Part shown: positions 22,235-32,407 of the stretch, piece by piece
How positions within the stretch are numbered: position 1 is the first letter of the stretch
Layout: each line of letters begins with the position of its first letter
Source: Canna indica
Lineage: Eukaryota > Streptophyta > Magnoliopsida > Zingiberales > Cannaceae
NCBI GenBank assembly: GCA_034359265.1
Contig: CP136895.1
Span: 43,046,001 to 43,110,000, forward strand
DNA: 64,000 nucleotides
Reading direction: 5' to 3'
Translations under genes and position numbers: made by a program
The notes under the pieces: generated by a model
Database searches by the model: none
The model's input: the letters and a program-made list of their open reading frames with translations, nothing else
What the model was told of the DNA's origin: nothing

Positions 22235-23510
22235 TATTGGCCTAAGGTTTTCAACCTTGGTCTTAATCTCGGTTTTGATGATAATAGACATAGAACTAAT
22301 GTTTCATTGAGAAATACTTTCAGGTTCTAAGTCGGTTAGCGCACGACGTCCACGATCAGAAAAATCGAAGAAATCAGCAAGGACGCTCGGGATTCTTCGG
22401 GAAGTTAAAATTTAGGTCTACGGTGTCTAGCTTATGTTGTAAATCCTCATGATGATGCATAAGAATCCAAAAACCAAACCCGAACCCTAAAACATGAAAA
22501 CTCGGAAAAATAGAAAAGACCTTGAAGTTAACTAAGCCTAGGGAGCTCATTGGATGACTATATAACCTAGACATTTTCTTGGTACCAAAAATATCGGTAA
22601 TTGTTCCTTAGGTAAAAACTAGATACCGAGATATTTTAAAGGATTTTTTGGAAGCCTCTAGCCTTTCCATATTTGACCTGGGAGATTATAAAAGTTCCTA
22701 TTTTCGAAAATTTGTACTAGACCCCAAAAGTTAGATTTTGATTCTTAAGGCTTTTGATTTTTTAGATATTTTTATTGAATCTAAATGGGGGTAATCCTTA
22801 TATAACATTTATGTTTTAAAGTTATTTTTATTGCATTAATGTTATATAAGTACACTTACAGAAGACGGAACCCAGAATAAACAAACGAGTAGAAAAATAC
22901 ACAAGAAATCAGCCCCGCCCAGATTCGGTCGACCGATTAGTCAACCGGCAGAAGGCAAAAATGGGCATAAGGTATTTCGATTGACCGATCGATGCACAAA
23001 ATGGGCAGAATGCCTTCGATCGCTAGGCGGTCACTCGGTCGATCGACTGACGATCGATCGGCAAGCGACCGGGCGTCGCCAACGGGTAGAAAAATGCCCG
23101 TTGACGAGCCTTGGTGTTTGGTGGGTTATAAATACCCATCTCAAAATCATTTCTATCCTACCATTGATACTTCCAAGCCTCAAAGTGTGATCCTAAGCAT
23201 CTCTACAAGCTTTCATTGAGTCATCCTTGCTAGAACCATAGTTTTGATCTCCACTCCTTGATTTAGACTTGAAGCTTCACCGATTCATCATCTTAAGGCA
23301 TCAAGAGGACAAGGGAGTTTTCATTGGAGCTAAGTATTTGTTATATTAATTATTTGCTCCATTGTTTGTATAATTTGTGGTTTATTTTCATTGTATATCA
23401 TTCATGTAAACCTAGAGTGCTAGGTTGATTGAGTTGGTGGTTGTCTTGATGTTAAGGCTTAAATCCACCGTTGTAAACTTAGTTTACTAGGATTAGTTGA
23501 GTTGTCCTTC
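22235..23510 (+). mobile_element. 3' LTR of element D, truncated at its right end
   Basis: Starts TATTGGCCTAAGG and continues as family B LTR. It contains a CGACCGA/CGATCG-rich tract (22925-23070), a hairpin CAACGGG...CCCGTTG (23080-23103) and TATAAATA at 23127-23134. It then follows the LTR at 17500-17610 up to gagttgtcctt, where chromovirus LTR sequence takes over. The terminal part is missing. Confidence 0.88.
23080..23134 (+). promoter_or_regulatory. LTR core promoter: AACGG hairpin plus TATAAATA
   Basis: Stem CAACGGG / CCCGTTG (extended by one G-T and one A-T pair) lies 23 bp upstream of TATAAATA (23127-23134). The same arrangement occurs in family A LTRs at 36364-36419 and 39643-39698, and inverted at 54233-54285. 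Confidence 0.7.
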
Positions 23511-25159
23511 ATTGTATATATACCTCGGGCCTTTTGCCCGTATCTAGCCATGTCCGACTACTGGGTCAACAATTCATGCTGCCCCTTTTAGTATATGCGC
23601 ACCTACAATCTCTAAGTTTCCAAAAATATACAAGCAGTTATAGAAGTGTGAAGTGTTATCGTCTCATATCTAAGTTTCCATAAATGTGCTATGAACATCT
23701 AGTGGCATCTTACATGTTAACTAGCCTTCTACACTGTCTTAGGTGAGAATTTCCATGAGTCAACATTGGAATACCATCCAAGAACATTTAGGGCAGCATA
23801 CATAATTTAAAGAAAAATGCTCAAATATTACATCATTCATCATATATAACCATAATGCACATACCTAACAATTCTTATACTACCTTAGGAATATTAGCTC
23901 AATAAGGAGCAACTATCTAGCATGGTAAGGTAGTAATAAATTTAAATAACATGTATGAATTATAAAACATGGTAACATTGTCAACATCCAAGTTTAAGGA
24001 TCAAATGCTAAGTATGGTTACAAGACTAGCATTCCTAAAGTTTCAAATCAATCAAGCTACTTGCTATGTTTGATGTTCTTCCTAAGTATTGTCATATCTC
24101 TATGTATGATCCTTATAGTCATGTAATTTCCATCTATAGCTAATCTCTTCTTCCCTCCCTAGCCTTGGCCGAACCATGAGCAAGGAAGACCTTGCTCGGC
24201 CATGGTCCTAATGGTAGGAAAAGAGGGAGGAGACTCTAGCTATACCTCTACCTCTTCAATTCCGAATGTAACTTAAATGCCAATTAACTAATTTACCCTT
24301 CCCTCTCCCTTGGCCGAACCCTCTTCATGAGTGGTAAGGTTCATTCGGCCATTCAAGGGACTCCTAGGGAAGACATGCTACAATATACGAAAGATATACA
24401 AGTAGAACTACATCGAATATTGATCTAAGGTCATCTAAGGGCTTCCTTGCCATCAAGGGAATTGGAGAAAATTTTGGCATGACCTTTCCCCTTCCCCCAT
24501 GGCTCGGCAGTCCTAAAAACTTGCAAATCGACGAAGAAACAACGAGTTCCGACAAGAAATTTCATAAAATAGCGAACGCACATCATAGAAATCAAGATTT
24601 GTCGGAAAGATCATGAAAACTCAACCTATCTCATCTAGGGTTCGGCCACTCGCCTCCCCCAAGCTTCAAAACTTAACCACTCAACTAGGTTGCGGAGAAA
24701 CAAGGATCGGGTGACGACGACTTGAAATTTTTTCGGCGACGACGCGAATCCCGGATCGATCCAAGCCCCAAGCTTCACCTTGCTCCTCTTCCACTTTCCC
24801 CTTAGGCAGCCTTGTGCGGCTCAATGGATGAGCCACACGGCTGCAAGATGAGGGTTTTAATCCCTCATCTAGCTTTCCAAATGAGGCCTCTTGACGCACT
24901 TAACTCACACTCAAACCTCGACTAAACCCGAACTCAACTTGGGTTCCGACTCAAACCATAATATGACTCGAGTTAACTTAATTTAAGGTATAATTTTATA
25001 AAAGGAAAGTTAATTATCCAAATAGACTTCATGATTCATTAGCCGAGTTATACCTTTTCACTTGAGGCGATCCTGAGGCTCGACTCGACTACCCCCGGGT
25101 CCGACGCACTGCACCAAACTAGATTTTTTATATTAGGAAACTTTTTTCCGGGTCTTACA
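23511..25159 (-). mobile_element. 3' LTR of the chromovirus, truncated
   Basis: In minus orientation it begins TGTAAGACCCGG at 25159 and parallels 31943 to about 30303. It stops at about 23511, where family B LTR sequence begins. A small duplication (gtgtgaa near 23647) distinguishes it from the other LTR. Confidence 0.9.
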
Positions 25160-25173
25160 ACATTTCCCCCTTA
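25160..25173 (-). promoter_or_regulatory. Polypurine tract of the chromovirus
   Basis: On the minus strand aagggggaaatgt directly precedes the 3' LTR start TGTAAGACC. It primes plus-strand synthesis. Confidence 0.8.
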
Positions 25174-25246
25174 AGGGAAATTCATCCTCGAAATTACTTA
25201 AATAACAAGGACTTACCGACTCCTCGAACAAGGAAGGGTAGCGCTC

Positions 25247-26103
25247 TCACATGTCATGCTTTACCTCCCATGTGGCCTCTTGCCCGGAATGGTGCTCCCA
25301 TCTGACCGTTACCAGGGGAATTTCTTTGGACCTTAGCTTCCTGATCTGGTGGTCAATAATCTCCACCGGCCTTTCCTCAAATGCGATGGCCGAATCTACC
25401 TCGATAGAAGAGGGCTCGATCACATGTGAATCATCATTTACATACTTCCGCAATATGGATACGTGGAAGATCGGGTGCACTCTGCTCAGGTTAGGAGGCA
25501 ATGCCAGCTCATAGGCCACTTCACCCCTCCGCTTGAGAACGAGAAAAGGCCCAATGTATCTAGGGCTCAGTTTTCCCTTCTTCCCAAATCGGACCACCCC
25601 TTTCATAGGAGAGACCTTCAGGAATACTAAGTCACCCTCTGCAAATTCCAATTCCTTGGCCTTTCTGTCGGTATACATTTTTTAGGCGAATTCCCTGGCC
25701 TTTCTGAGAGCCATGCCAATGCTACTGTGATAGCTGTTGTTATAGGCGAATTCGATCAACAGTAGGTGCCTCTCCCAACCATCTGCCATATCCAGGACGC
25801 ACGCCCTTAGCATGTCCTCCAAAGTTTGGATGGTCCTCTCTGACTGCCCGTCAGTCTGTGGATGGAAGGCTGTACTGAAACGCACTGAGTACCCAAAGCT
25901 TCCTGGAAGGACTGCCAAAACTGGGCTGTGAACTAGGTACCGCGATCAGATATAATCATCACTGGGGTACCATGACATGCCACAATCCTATCCAAAAATA
26001 GTCGGGCATACTGCTCCGCAGAGAAAGTAGTTTTCACTAGTATAAAGTGTGCGGTCTTGGTTAACCGGTACACCACCACCCAAATGGAATCAAAACCGTC
26101 TTT
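25247..26103 (-). pseudogene. Chromovirus integrase core and C-terminal chromodomain, broken
   Basis: Minus strand. After a break at 26103 the core is read in shifting frames, then at 25918-25682 with [18 protein letters not shown] and FIEFAYNN-like [15 protein letters not shown] deletion then joins GMA to a segment just before YTDRKAKELEF, losing about 50-60 residues of the core end. The final stretch 25678-25247 holds the GPF-type region (LSPRYIGPF) and a chromodomain-like end (VEIIDHQIRKL...VTVRWEHH...EATWE). The chromodomain is expected to direct integration to particular chromatin. The deletion sits at a short repeat (agaaaggcca). Confidence 0.85.
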
Positions 26104-27216
26104 TCACTTAGGCAATCCAGTCACTAGTTCCATGGTGATTTTCTCCCACTTCCACTCGGGCACTTCGAGATTTTGTAGGAGTCCCGCAGGCTTAAGGTGT
26201 TCGGATTTCACCTGCTGACAGACTAGACATTTAGAAACAAATTCTGCCACTTCTCTTTCCATGCCCTTCCACCAGTAATGCTGCCTTAAGTCCCGGTACA
26301 TCTTGGTGGCCCCCAGATGCATCGTGTAAGTGGAACGATGACCCAGTTCCAGTACTTGCCTGCGCACCTCAGCCATGTCTGGTACTACTATCCGGCCTCT
26401 GAACCTCAGCACACCTTTTGAGTCCAATTTGAAATCGTTCTCTGCATCACCTCTTTGTACCAGGTCCTTGGTTAATGCACAAAAGACATCTTCCCCCTGC
26501 GCGGCACGCAACATGTCCACCAGTGTGTACTGTACCCATAGATGGGCCATCAAGGCACCTAAAGCTGACACTGATAAGGTTGCACCCCCATCTAGGCATA
26601 AAGCCAACTCTCGAGCTAGAGGCCTCCGCTTAGCTTCCAAATGGGCCAAACTGCCCATGGATTTTCTGCTCAGCGCATCTGCTACCACATTTGCTTTCCC
26701 CGGATGATACATAATGGTGCAATCATAGTCCTTTAGGAGCTCCAGCCACCTCCTCTGCTTGAGGTTCAGCTCCTTTTGGGTAAGCAAGTACTGGAGACTC
26801 TTGTGATCTGTGTAGATTTCGCAAGTCTCCCCGTAGAAGTAGTGCCTCCAAAGCTTTAGTGCAGAGACCACTGTCGCTAATTCTAGGTCATGCGTCGGAT
26901 AGTTCTTCTCATGAACTTTCAACTGGCGAGACGCATAAGCAATTACTCTGCCATACTGCATCAAGACACAGCCTAGACCAACCCGAGAGGCATCATAGAA
27001 AAACACAAACCCTCTTGAGCCGGAAGGTACAACCAACACGGGTGCAGATGTCAAACATGCCTTGAGCTTTTGAAAGCTCGCCTCGCATTTGTCATCCCAA
27101 ATGAATTTGACCTTCTTATGGGTCAACCGAGATAGAGGGGCTGCAATTCTGGAGAAATTCTCCACAAACTTCCGGTAATAGTCGGCCAACCCAAGAAAAC
27201 TGCGGACCTCGGTCAC
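26104..27216 (-). pseudogene. Chromovirus RNase H and integrase N-terminus
   Basis: A 370-residue open stretch continuing the reverse transcriptase frame after a single stop near 27230. It holds the thumb/connection region ([14 protein letters not shown]), RNase H with [28 protein letters not shown] and [15 protein letters not shown], and the integrase HHCC zinc finger ([16 protein letters not shown] ... [11 protein letters not shown]). In the first RNase H motif the usual Asp is retained. Apart from the two flanking breaks this section is well preserved. Confidence 0.92.
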
Positions 27217-27231
27217 ACTAGTCGGCCGCTT

Positions 27232-28536
27232 CTAGTTCTGAACCACTTCAATCTTGGCAGGATCTACCCTTATTCCTTCCTTGGACACTACATGACCCAA
27301 GAACCCTACACTTTCCAACCAAAATTCACACTTGGAAAAGTTGGCAAACAAGCGGTGCTCTCTGAGGGTTTCTAGGACCATTCTCAGGTGCTTAGAGTGC
27401 TCTTCCTCACTCTTGGAGTAAACCAAAATGTCGTCAATGAAGACGATCACAAAGCTGTCCAGGTACTCCTTAAATACCCTGTTCATTAGGTCCATGAAGG
27501 TAGCAGGTGCATTGGTTAGGCCAAAGGACATCACTATGAATTCATAGTGACCATAACGAGTCCTAAAGGCCGTCTTTGGCACATCGTAGTCCCGGATTCT
27601 CAACTGATGGTATCCGGACCTCAGATCTATCTTTGAGAACCATTGAGCCCCCTGCAGCTGGTCAAACAGATCATTTATCCTCAGCAGTGGGTAGCAGTTC
27701 TTAACAGTCACCTTGTTCAGTTGCCTATAATCAATGCACATGCGCATCGACCCATCCTTCTTCTTCACGAAGAGAACCGGGGCACCCCATGGTGACACAC
27801 TCGGCCGGATGAACCCCAGGTCTAGCATTTCCTGCAATTGCATCTTTAGCTCTCTGAGTTCGGCCGGTGCCATCCTGTAAGGGGGAATGGAAATTAGTTT
27901 CACCCCGGGTTGCAGATCAATGCAAAAATCGACCTCCCTTCTGGGTGGCAACCCTGGCAATTCCTCGGGAAACACATCAGGGAATTCACAGACCACTGGG
28001 GTTTCGCTGACATGCTTTGCTTCACCCCTTTCCTCCTCGACCACAGATACAAAGGCCAGGAAAGATTGGCAGCCACCCCTAAGTAATTTGCGAGCCTTTA
28101 GGGCTGAGATGACCTCTATCGGCTTGCTACCTCCCTCCCCTTGGAAGATGAATTGCGGTAGCCCAGGCTTATTAAACATCACTGCTTTGGCTCTATAGTC
28201 CAACATTTCGAAATGCTCTGCCAGCCAGTCCATGCCAATGATGACAACAAGTTCAAAAGTGGGTAGGAGTGTCAAGTCCGCACTCAGCACATGGCCGCAT
28301 ATGAGCACTTCACACCCTTGATAAATTGAGGTTGTTAAGATTGCATCGCCCGTAGGCGTTGATACCATCAATGGCCCATCAAGCATAGAGGGTGCCATTG
28401 GCAACTTTGCAGCAAATATGGCAGACACAAATGAGTGCGTAGCACCTGGATCAAATAATACATATGCAGCAGACGAACATACTAAAATAGTACCTGTCAC
28501 CACTGCTTTGGAAGCCTCTGCCCCATCACGGTTCAT
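27232..28536 (-). pseudogene. Chromovirus protease and reverse transcriptase
   Basis: A 434-residue open stretch. Residues about 15-130 are the retropepsin-type protease; the active-site box reads [10 protein letters not shown], with Pro where Ser or Thr is usual after Asp. Reverse transcriptase follows with [52 protein letters not shown] and the catalytic FIDDILVYS, both Asp present. A TAG at about 27229-27231 splits it from RNase H. The RT domain itself looks intact; a polyprotein would need read-through of that stop. Confidence 0.93.
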
Positions 28537-29416
28537 AGCATAGACCCGCGCAGGAGGCCTCTCTGAATGACTGGTCTACGACCCCTATTCTGAGTCTGCC
28601 CTCTCAGTGCTACTGACCCTACTGACATAGGTGCTTTACCCTTTGACTACTCAGGCTTTTGACCAGTTCCCTCAGGGCAGTCTTTCTTGAAATATCCGAC
28701 CCGACCGCACTTGAAGCAAGATTAGTGCGGTTAAGGCAGGACCCCCAGTGCCTCCGACTGCAGCTGCCACACTGCGGCACCTCAAGTATCTAAGAACCAC
28801 CTCCTAACACTGCCAGCCTTACTGACCCAGTCCCTTGGCCCCCACGGCCCTGATTGCCAATCTGCCCCCGACTTTGCTACTGTTCTGCTGTGGGCATTGC
28901 CCCCTCAGAGTGCCAAGGTCGACTACCAAAACCCTATGACTGAAACTTCTTCTTAGTCGACCCGTCATTTCTCTCGAATGGCACCAAAGCTTCTTTTTGC
29001 AGGGCTTCATCCACTACCCGAGCCAGTGTAGATTCCTTGGTGAAATGAATAAGCCTGCCAATTTGTGGCCTCAATCCCGCCACGAACCTCTTGACCCTAG
29101 CGGTCTCAATCACCACTTGGGTGGGATGGTATTTGGAGAGACAATTAAACTCCATCTTATACTCTGACACTATCATGCCTACAGCTTGGCGCAACATCTA
29201 AAAATCACGGGTGCGCTTGTCACGAACACTCATGGGTAAGTACTGCTCTTCCACAGCCGCCCGAAATTCCTCCCATGTTGGAGGTGGTGCGCCAGCTGCC
29301 CTGCGGGCCTTCCATGTTTGTAGCCAAACCTTTGCCGGTCCCCTCATCTGAAGACCGACCATACGAGCAGTCGCCTCTGATGAACATCCCAGTTCCATGC
29401 ATAGCTCATAGCTCAT
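28537..29416 (-). pseudogene. Chromovirus gag, N-terminus missing and frame broken
   Basis: The open stretches 29416-29198 and 29197-28934 carry the retrotransposon gag domain (MRGPAKVWLQTW, PPTWEEFRAAVEEQYLP, FVAGLRPQIGRLI, ALVPFERND) separated by a stop. The zinc knuckle near 28700 reads CFKCGRVGYFKKDC, with Tyr at the usual His. Only about 80 bp separates the primer site from this region, and the usual leader and first part of gag are absent compared with 55023 onward, indicating a deletion. Gag would form the particle. Confidence 0.88.
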
Positions 29417-29482
29417 AGTTCCATGCTAGCATATGCCTCATACGGTACCCAACACTGAGTCATAGACAAAACCTAACCTAGT

Positions 29483-29494
29483 GCTCTGATACCA
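29483..29494 (-). promoter_or_regulatory. Primer-binding site of the chromovirus
   Basis: gctctgatacca on the plus strand is the inverse of TGGTATCAGAGC, complementary to the 3' end of initiator methionine tRNA. It is separated from the LTR by four bases. Confidence 0.9.
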
Positions 29495-29498
29495 ACTT

Positions 29499-31943
29499 TG
29501 TCACACCCCGACTGAGGATAGTGTGACCGGCCAGGGTCCACATCCTGCCCTGTAGCCTACTGTCTACACTGACATCAAGAAACCAAAACACATCGACTAA
29601 AAGAAACTTAACATACTTTATAAAACAAAGTTTGCAAGTCACAATGTATAAGTTTTTCAAAACAAGAAGAAACATCAACCTCAAATCCAAATGGTCAAAC
29701 ATCACGTTTTTACAATTCTTTTCAATTACAACTGTCAGTGCAGAAATAAACCAACATAACTAGGACTAGTCTAAGACTCATGGACGTCGCTACGAGATTT
29801 GGCACCGCCTCTGCCCTGTAGCTGCACCATGTCAACACAAAGCTACTGCTCATGCTCTACAAAAATAGAAATAAATTGTGAGCCCACTTGGGACTCAGTG
29901 ATTGGCTCAATTGAACCTCCACATAAGCCTCAGTTATATATATGATAACCTGCCATCTCGGCTTACCTAGCCTTCGGCATTCAGCCCTTTGGCCTACTCA
30001 TAGAATCATATCCCGGCTACAGCCGTCCCTATCATATCCGGTAGTATCACACTAGCTCTAGGCCACAACATCTCAAGATATAAACAAAAAATCCCAGGTC
30101 GTCGACTAGGATGGCCACTAGTCTCCGGACACCGTTTGGGGTAAGGATAGCTAGTCCCACCCAACTGGGGTCTGGCACCTAGCGGGCCCACTGGCGCACC
30201 TCTAGACCCAACTGACCGAACTGAGCATTGGTCATTTCCGGCCTCCTCGCTCATCGGTGGACCATCTCAAGCACATTACACATTCAATATCCTAGGGTTT
30301 CCATATATATATACCTCGGGCCTTTTGCCCGTATCTAGCCATGTCCGGCTACCGGGTCAATAATTCATGCTGCCCCTTTTAGTATATGCGCACCTACAAT
30401 CTCTAAGTTTTCAAAAATATACAAGCAGTTATAGAAGTGTTATCGTCTCATATCTAAGTTTCCATAAATGTGCTATGAACATCTAGTGACACCTTACATG
30501 TTAACTAGCCTTCTACACTGTCTTAGGTGAGAATTTCCATGAGTCAACATTGGAATACCATCCAAGAACATTTAGGGCAGCATACATAATTTAAAGAAAA
30601 ATGCTCAAATATTACATCATTCATCATATATAACCATAATGCACATACCTAACAATTCTTATACTACCTTAGGAATATTAGCTCAATAAGGAGCAACTAT
30701 CTAGCATGGCAAGGTAGTAATAAATTTAAATAACATGTATAAATTATAAAACATGGTAACATTGTCAACATCCAAGTTTAAGGATCAAATGCTAAGTATG
30801 GTTACAAGACTAGCATTCCTAAAGTTTCAAATCAATCAAGCTACTTGCTATGTTTGATGTTCTTCCTAAGTATTGTCATATCTCTTTGTATGATCCTTAT
30901 AGTCATGTAATTTCCATCTATAGCTAATCTCTTCTCCCCTCCCTAGCCTTGGCCGAACCATGAGCAAGGAAGACCTTGCTCGGCCATGGTCCTAATGGTA
31001 GGAAAAGAGGGAGGAGACTCTAGCTATACGTATACCTCTTCAATTCCGAATGTAACTTAAATGTCAATTAACTAATTTAACCTTCCCTCACCCTTGGCCG
31101 AACCCTTTTCATGAGTGGTAAGGTTCATTCGGCCATTCAAGGGACTCCTAGGGAAGACATGCTACAATATACGGAAGATATACAAATAGAACTACATCGA
31201 ACATTGATCTAAGGTCATCTAAGGGCTTCCTTGCCGTCAAGGGAATTGGGGAAAATTTTGGCATGACCTTTCCCCTTTCCCCATGACTCAGCAGCCCTAA
31301 AAACTTGTAAATCGACGAAGAAACAATGAGTTCCGACAATAAATTTCATAAAATAGTGAACACATATCATAGAAATCAAGATTTGTCGGAAAGATCGTGA
31401 AAACTCAACCTATCTCATCTAGGGTTCGGCCACCCGCCTCCCCCAAGCTTCAAAACTTAACCACTCACCTAGGTTGCGGAGAAACAAGGATCGGGTGACG
31501 ACGACTTGAAATTTTTCTGGCGACGACGCGAAACCTGGATCGATCCAAGCCCCAAGCTTCACCTTGATCCTCTTCCTCTCTCCCCTTAGGCAGCCTTGTG
31601 TGGCTCAATGGATGAGCCACATGGCTGCAAGATGAGGGTTTTAATCCCTCATCTAGCTTTCCAAATGAGGCCTCTTGACTCACTTAACTCGCACTCAAAC
31701 CTCGATCAAACCCGAACTCAACTTGGGTTCCGACTCAAACCATAATATGACTTGAGTTAACTTAATTTAAGGTATGATTTTATAAAAGGAAAGTTAATTA
31801 TCCAAATAGACTTCATGATTCATTAGCCGAGTCATACCTTTTCACTCGAGGCGATCCTGAGGCTCGACTCGACTACCCCCGGGTCCGACGCACTGCACCA
31901 AAATAGATTTTTTATATTAGGAAACTTTTTTCCGAGTCTTACA
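29499..31943 (-). mobile_element. 5' LTR of the chromovirus
   Basis: 2445 bp, reading TGTCACACCCCG...GAGTCTTACA on the plus strand, that is TGTAAGACTC...GGGTGTGACA in element orientation. The left LTR matches its right two thirds closely. The short peptide-like ORFs here (31148-31339, 31465-31683) recur at the same place in the other LTR but have no recognisable product. Confidence 0.93.
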
Positions 31944-32364
31944 TTAAACAAGGTTTTCATTGATAGCTTGCAAGGTGTACGTGCTAGGTAAACATCTTAG
32001 GGTTCTCTTTGTAGATTTGTATTTTGCCTAGGTGAATTGGGTTGAGGCTTTCTCAAAGGGTTGAGAAGTAAGTCCTCATTTGTATTCAAAGGGAAACACT
32101 TAATCTATAAAGGAGTTTGTTAGAAATCCTTGGTGTGGAGCTAAGGTAGTGGAGTAGGTGGTTGGCCGAACCACTATAGCTACTTGTGTTTGTATTGTCT
32201 TGATTGCTTGCTCTTACTTGATATTCATACTTGTCAAAGCATCATGATTAGTCACACATATATTTGGTTGCATTCGGGTTTGAATTATAAAGGAATTGAA
32301 TTGAACGTAGTTTTAACCCAACACTATTCAACCCTCCCCTTCTTGTGTGGGTATTCGAACAACA
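31944..32364 (+). mobile_element. 5' LTR fragment of copia element C (family A)
   Basis: The last part of a family A LTR, from the cattgatagcttgcaaggtg block to the end TTCGAACAACA, including ggttggccgaaccacta and CACTATTCAACCC. The first part is missing at the junction with the chromovirus. Confidence 0.88.
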
Positions 32365-32366
32365 AT

Positions 32367-32378
32367 TGGTATCAAAGC
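32367..32378 (+). promoter_or_regulatory. Primer-binding site of element C
   Basis: tggtatcaaagc, one base off the TGGTATCAGAGC consensus, lies two bases after the LTR end. Confidence 0.85.
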
Positions 32379-32407
32379 CTAGGTTGTAGGATTAGATTTA
32401 ACCATCT

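Larger units (their letters stand above)
17031..23510 (+). mobile_element. Gag-only copia-like element D (family B), both LTRs partial
   Basis: Layout: 5' LTR fragment 17031-17987; degenerate primer-binding site; gag 18056-19477; about 2.7 kb without coding potential; polypurine tract 22221-22234; 3' LTR from 22235, cut at about 23510 by the chromovirus LTR. No protease, integrase, reverse transcriptase or RNase H is visible. Element B at 40324-49525 has the same layout in reverse, which argues that lack of pol is a family trait rather than private damage. Confidence 0.85.
23511..31943 (-). mobile_element. Ty3/gypsy chromovirus (Del/Tekay-like), nearly complete
   Basis: Minus-strand element. 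5' LTR 29499-31943; tRNA-Met-type primer site 29483-29494; gag, protease, reverse transcriptase, RNase H and integrase in gypsy order; C-terminal chromodomain; polypurine tract; 3' LTR 25159 down to about 23511, lacking roughly its last 800 bases. The compared LTR parts are very similar, suggesting a fairly young insertion. The coding region has stops and deletions. It sits between the 3' LTR of element D and the 5' LTR of element C; the right flanking pentamer is ttaaa, and the left one is lost with the LTR end. Confidence 0.92.

Noticed and set aside
25251..28198. Plus-strand open frames across the chromovirus
   Set aside because: Antisense to gag-pol reading frames with clear motifs on the minus strand.
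23511..31943. Endogenous pararetrovirus
   Set aside because: LTRs, tRNA-Met primer site, polypurine tract and integrase with chromodomain identify a Ty3/gypsy retrotransposon; no movement protein or virus-like coat region.
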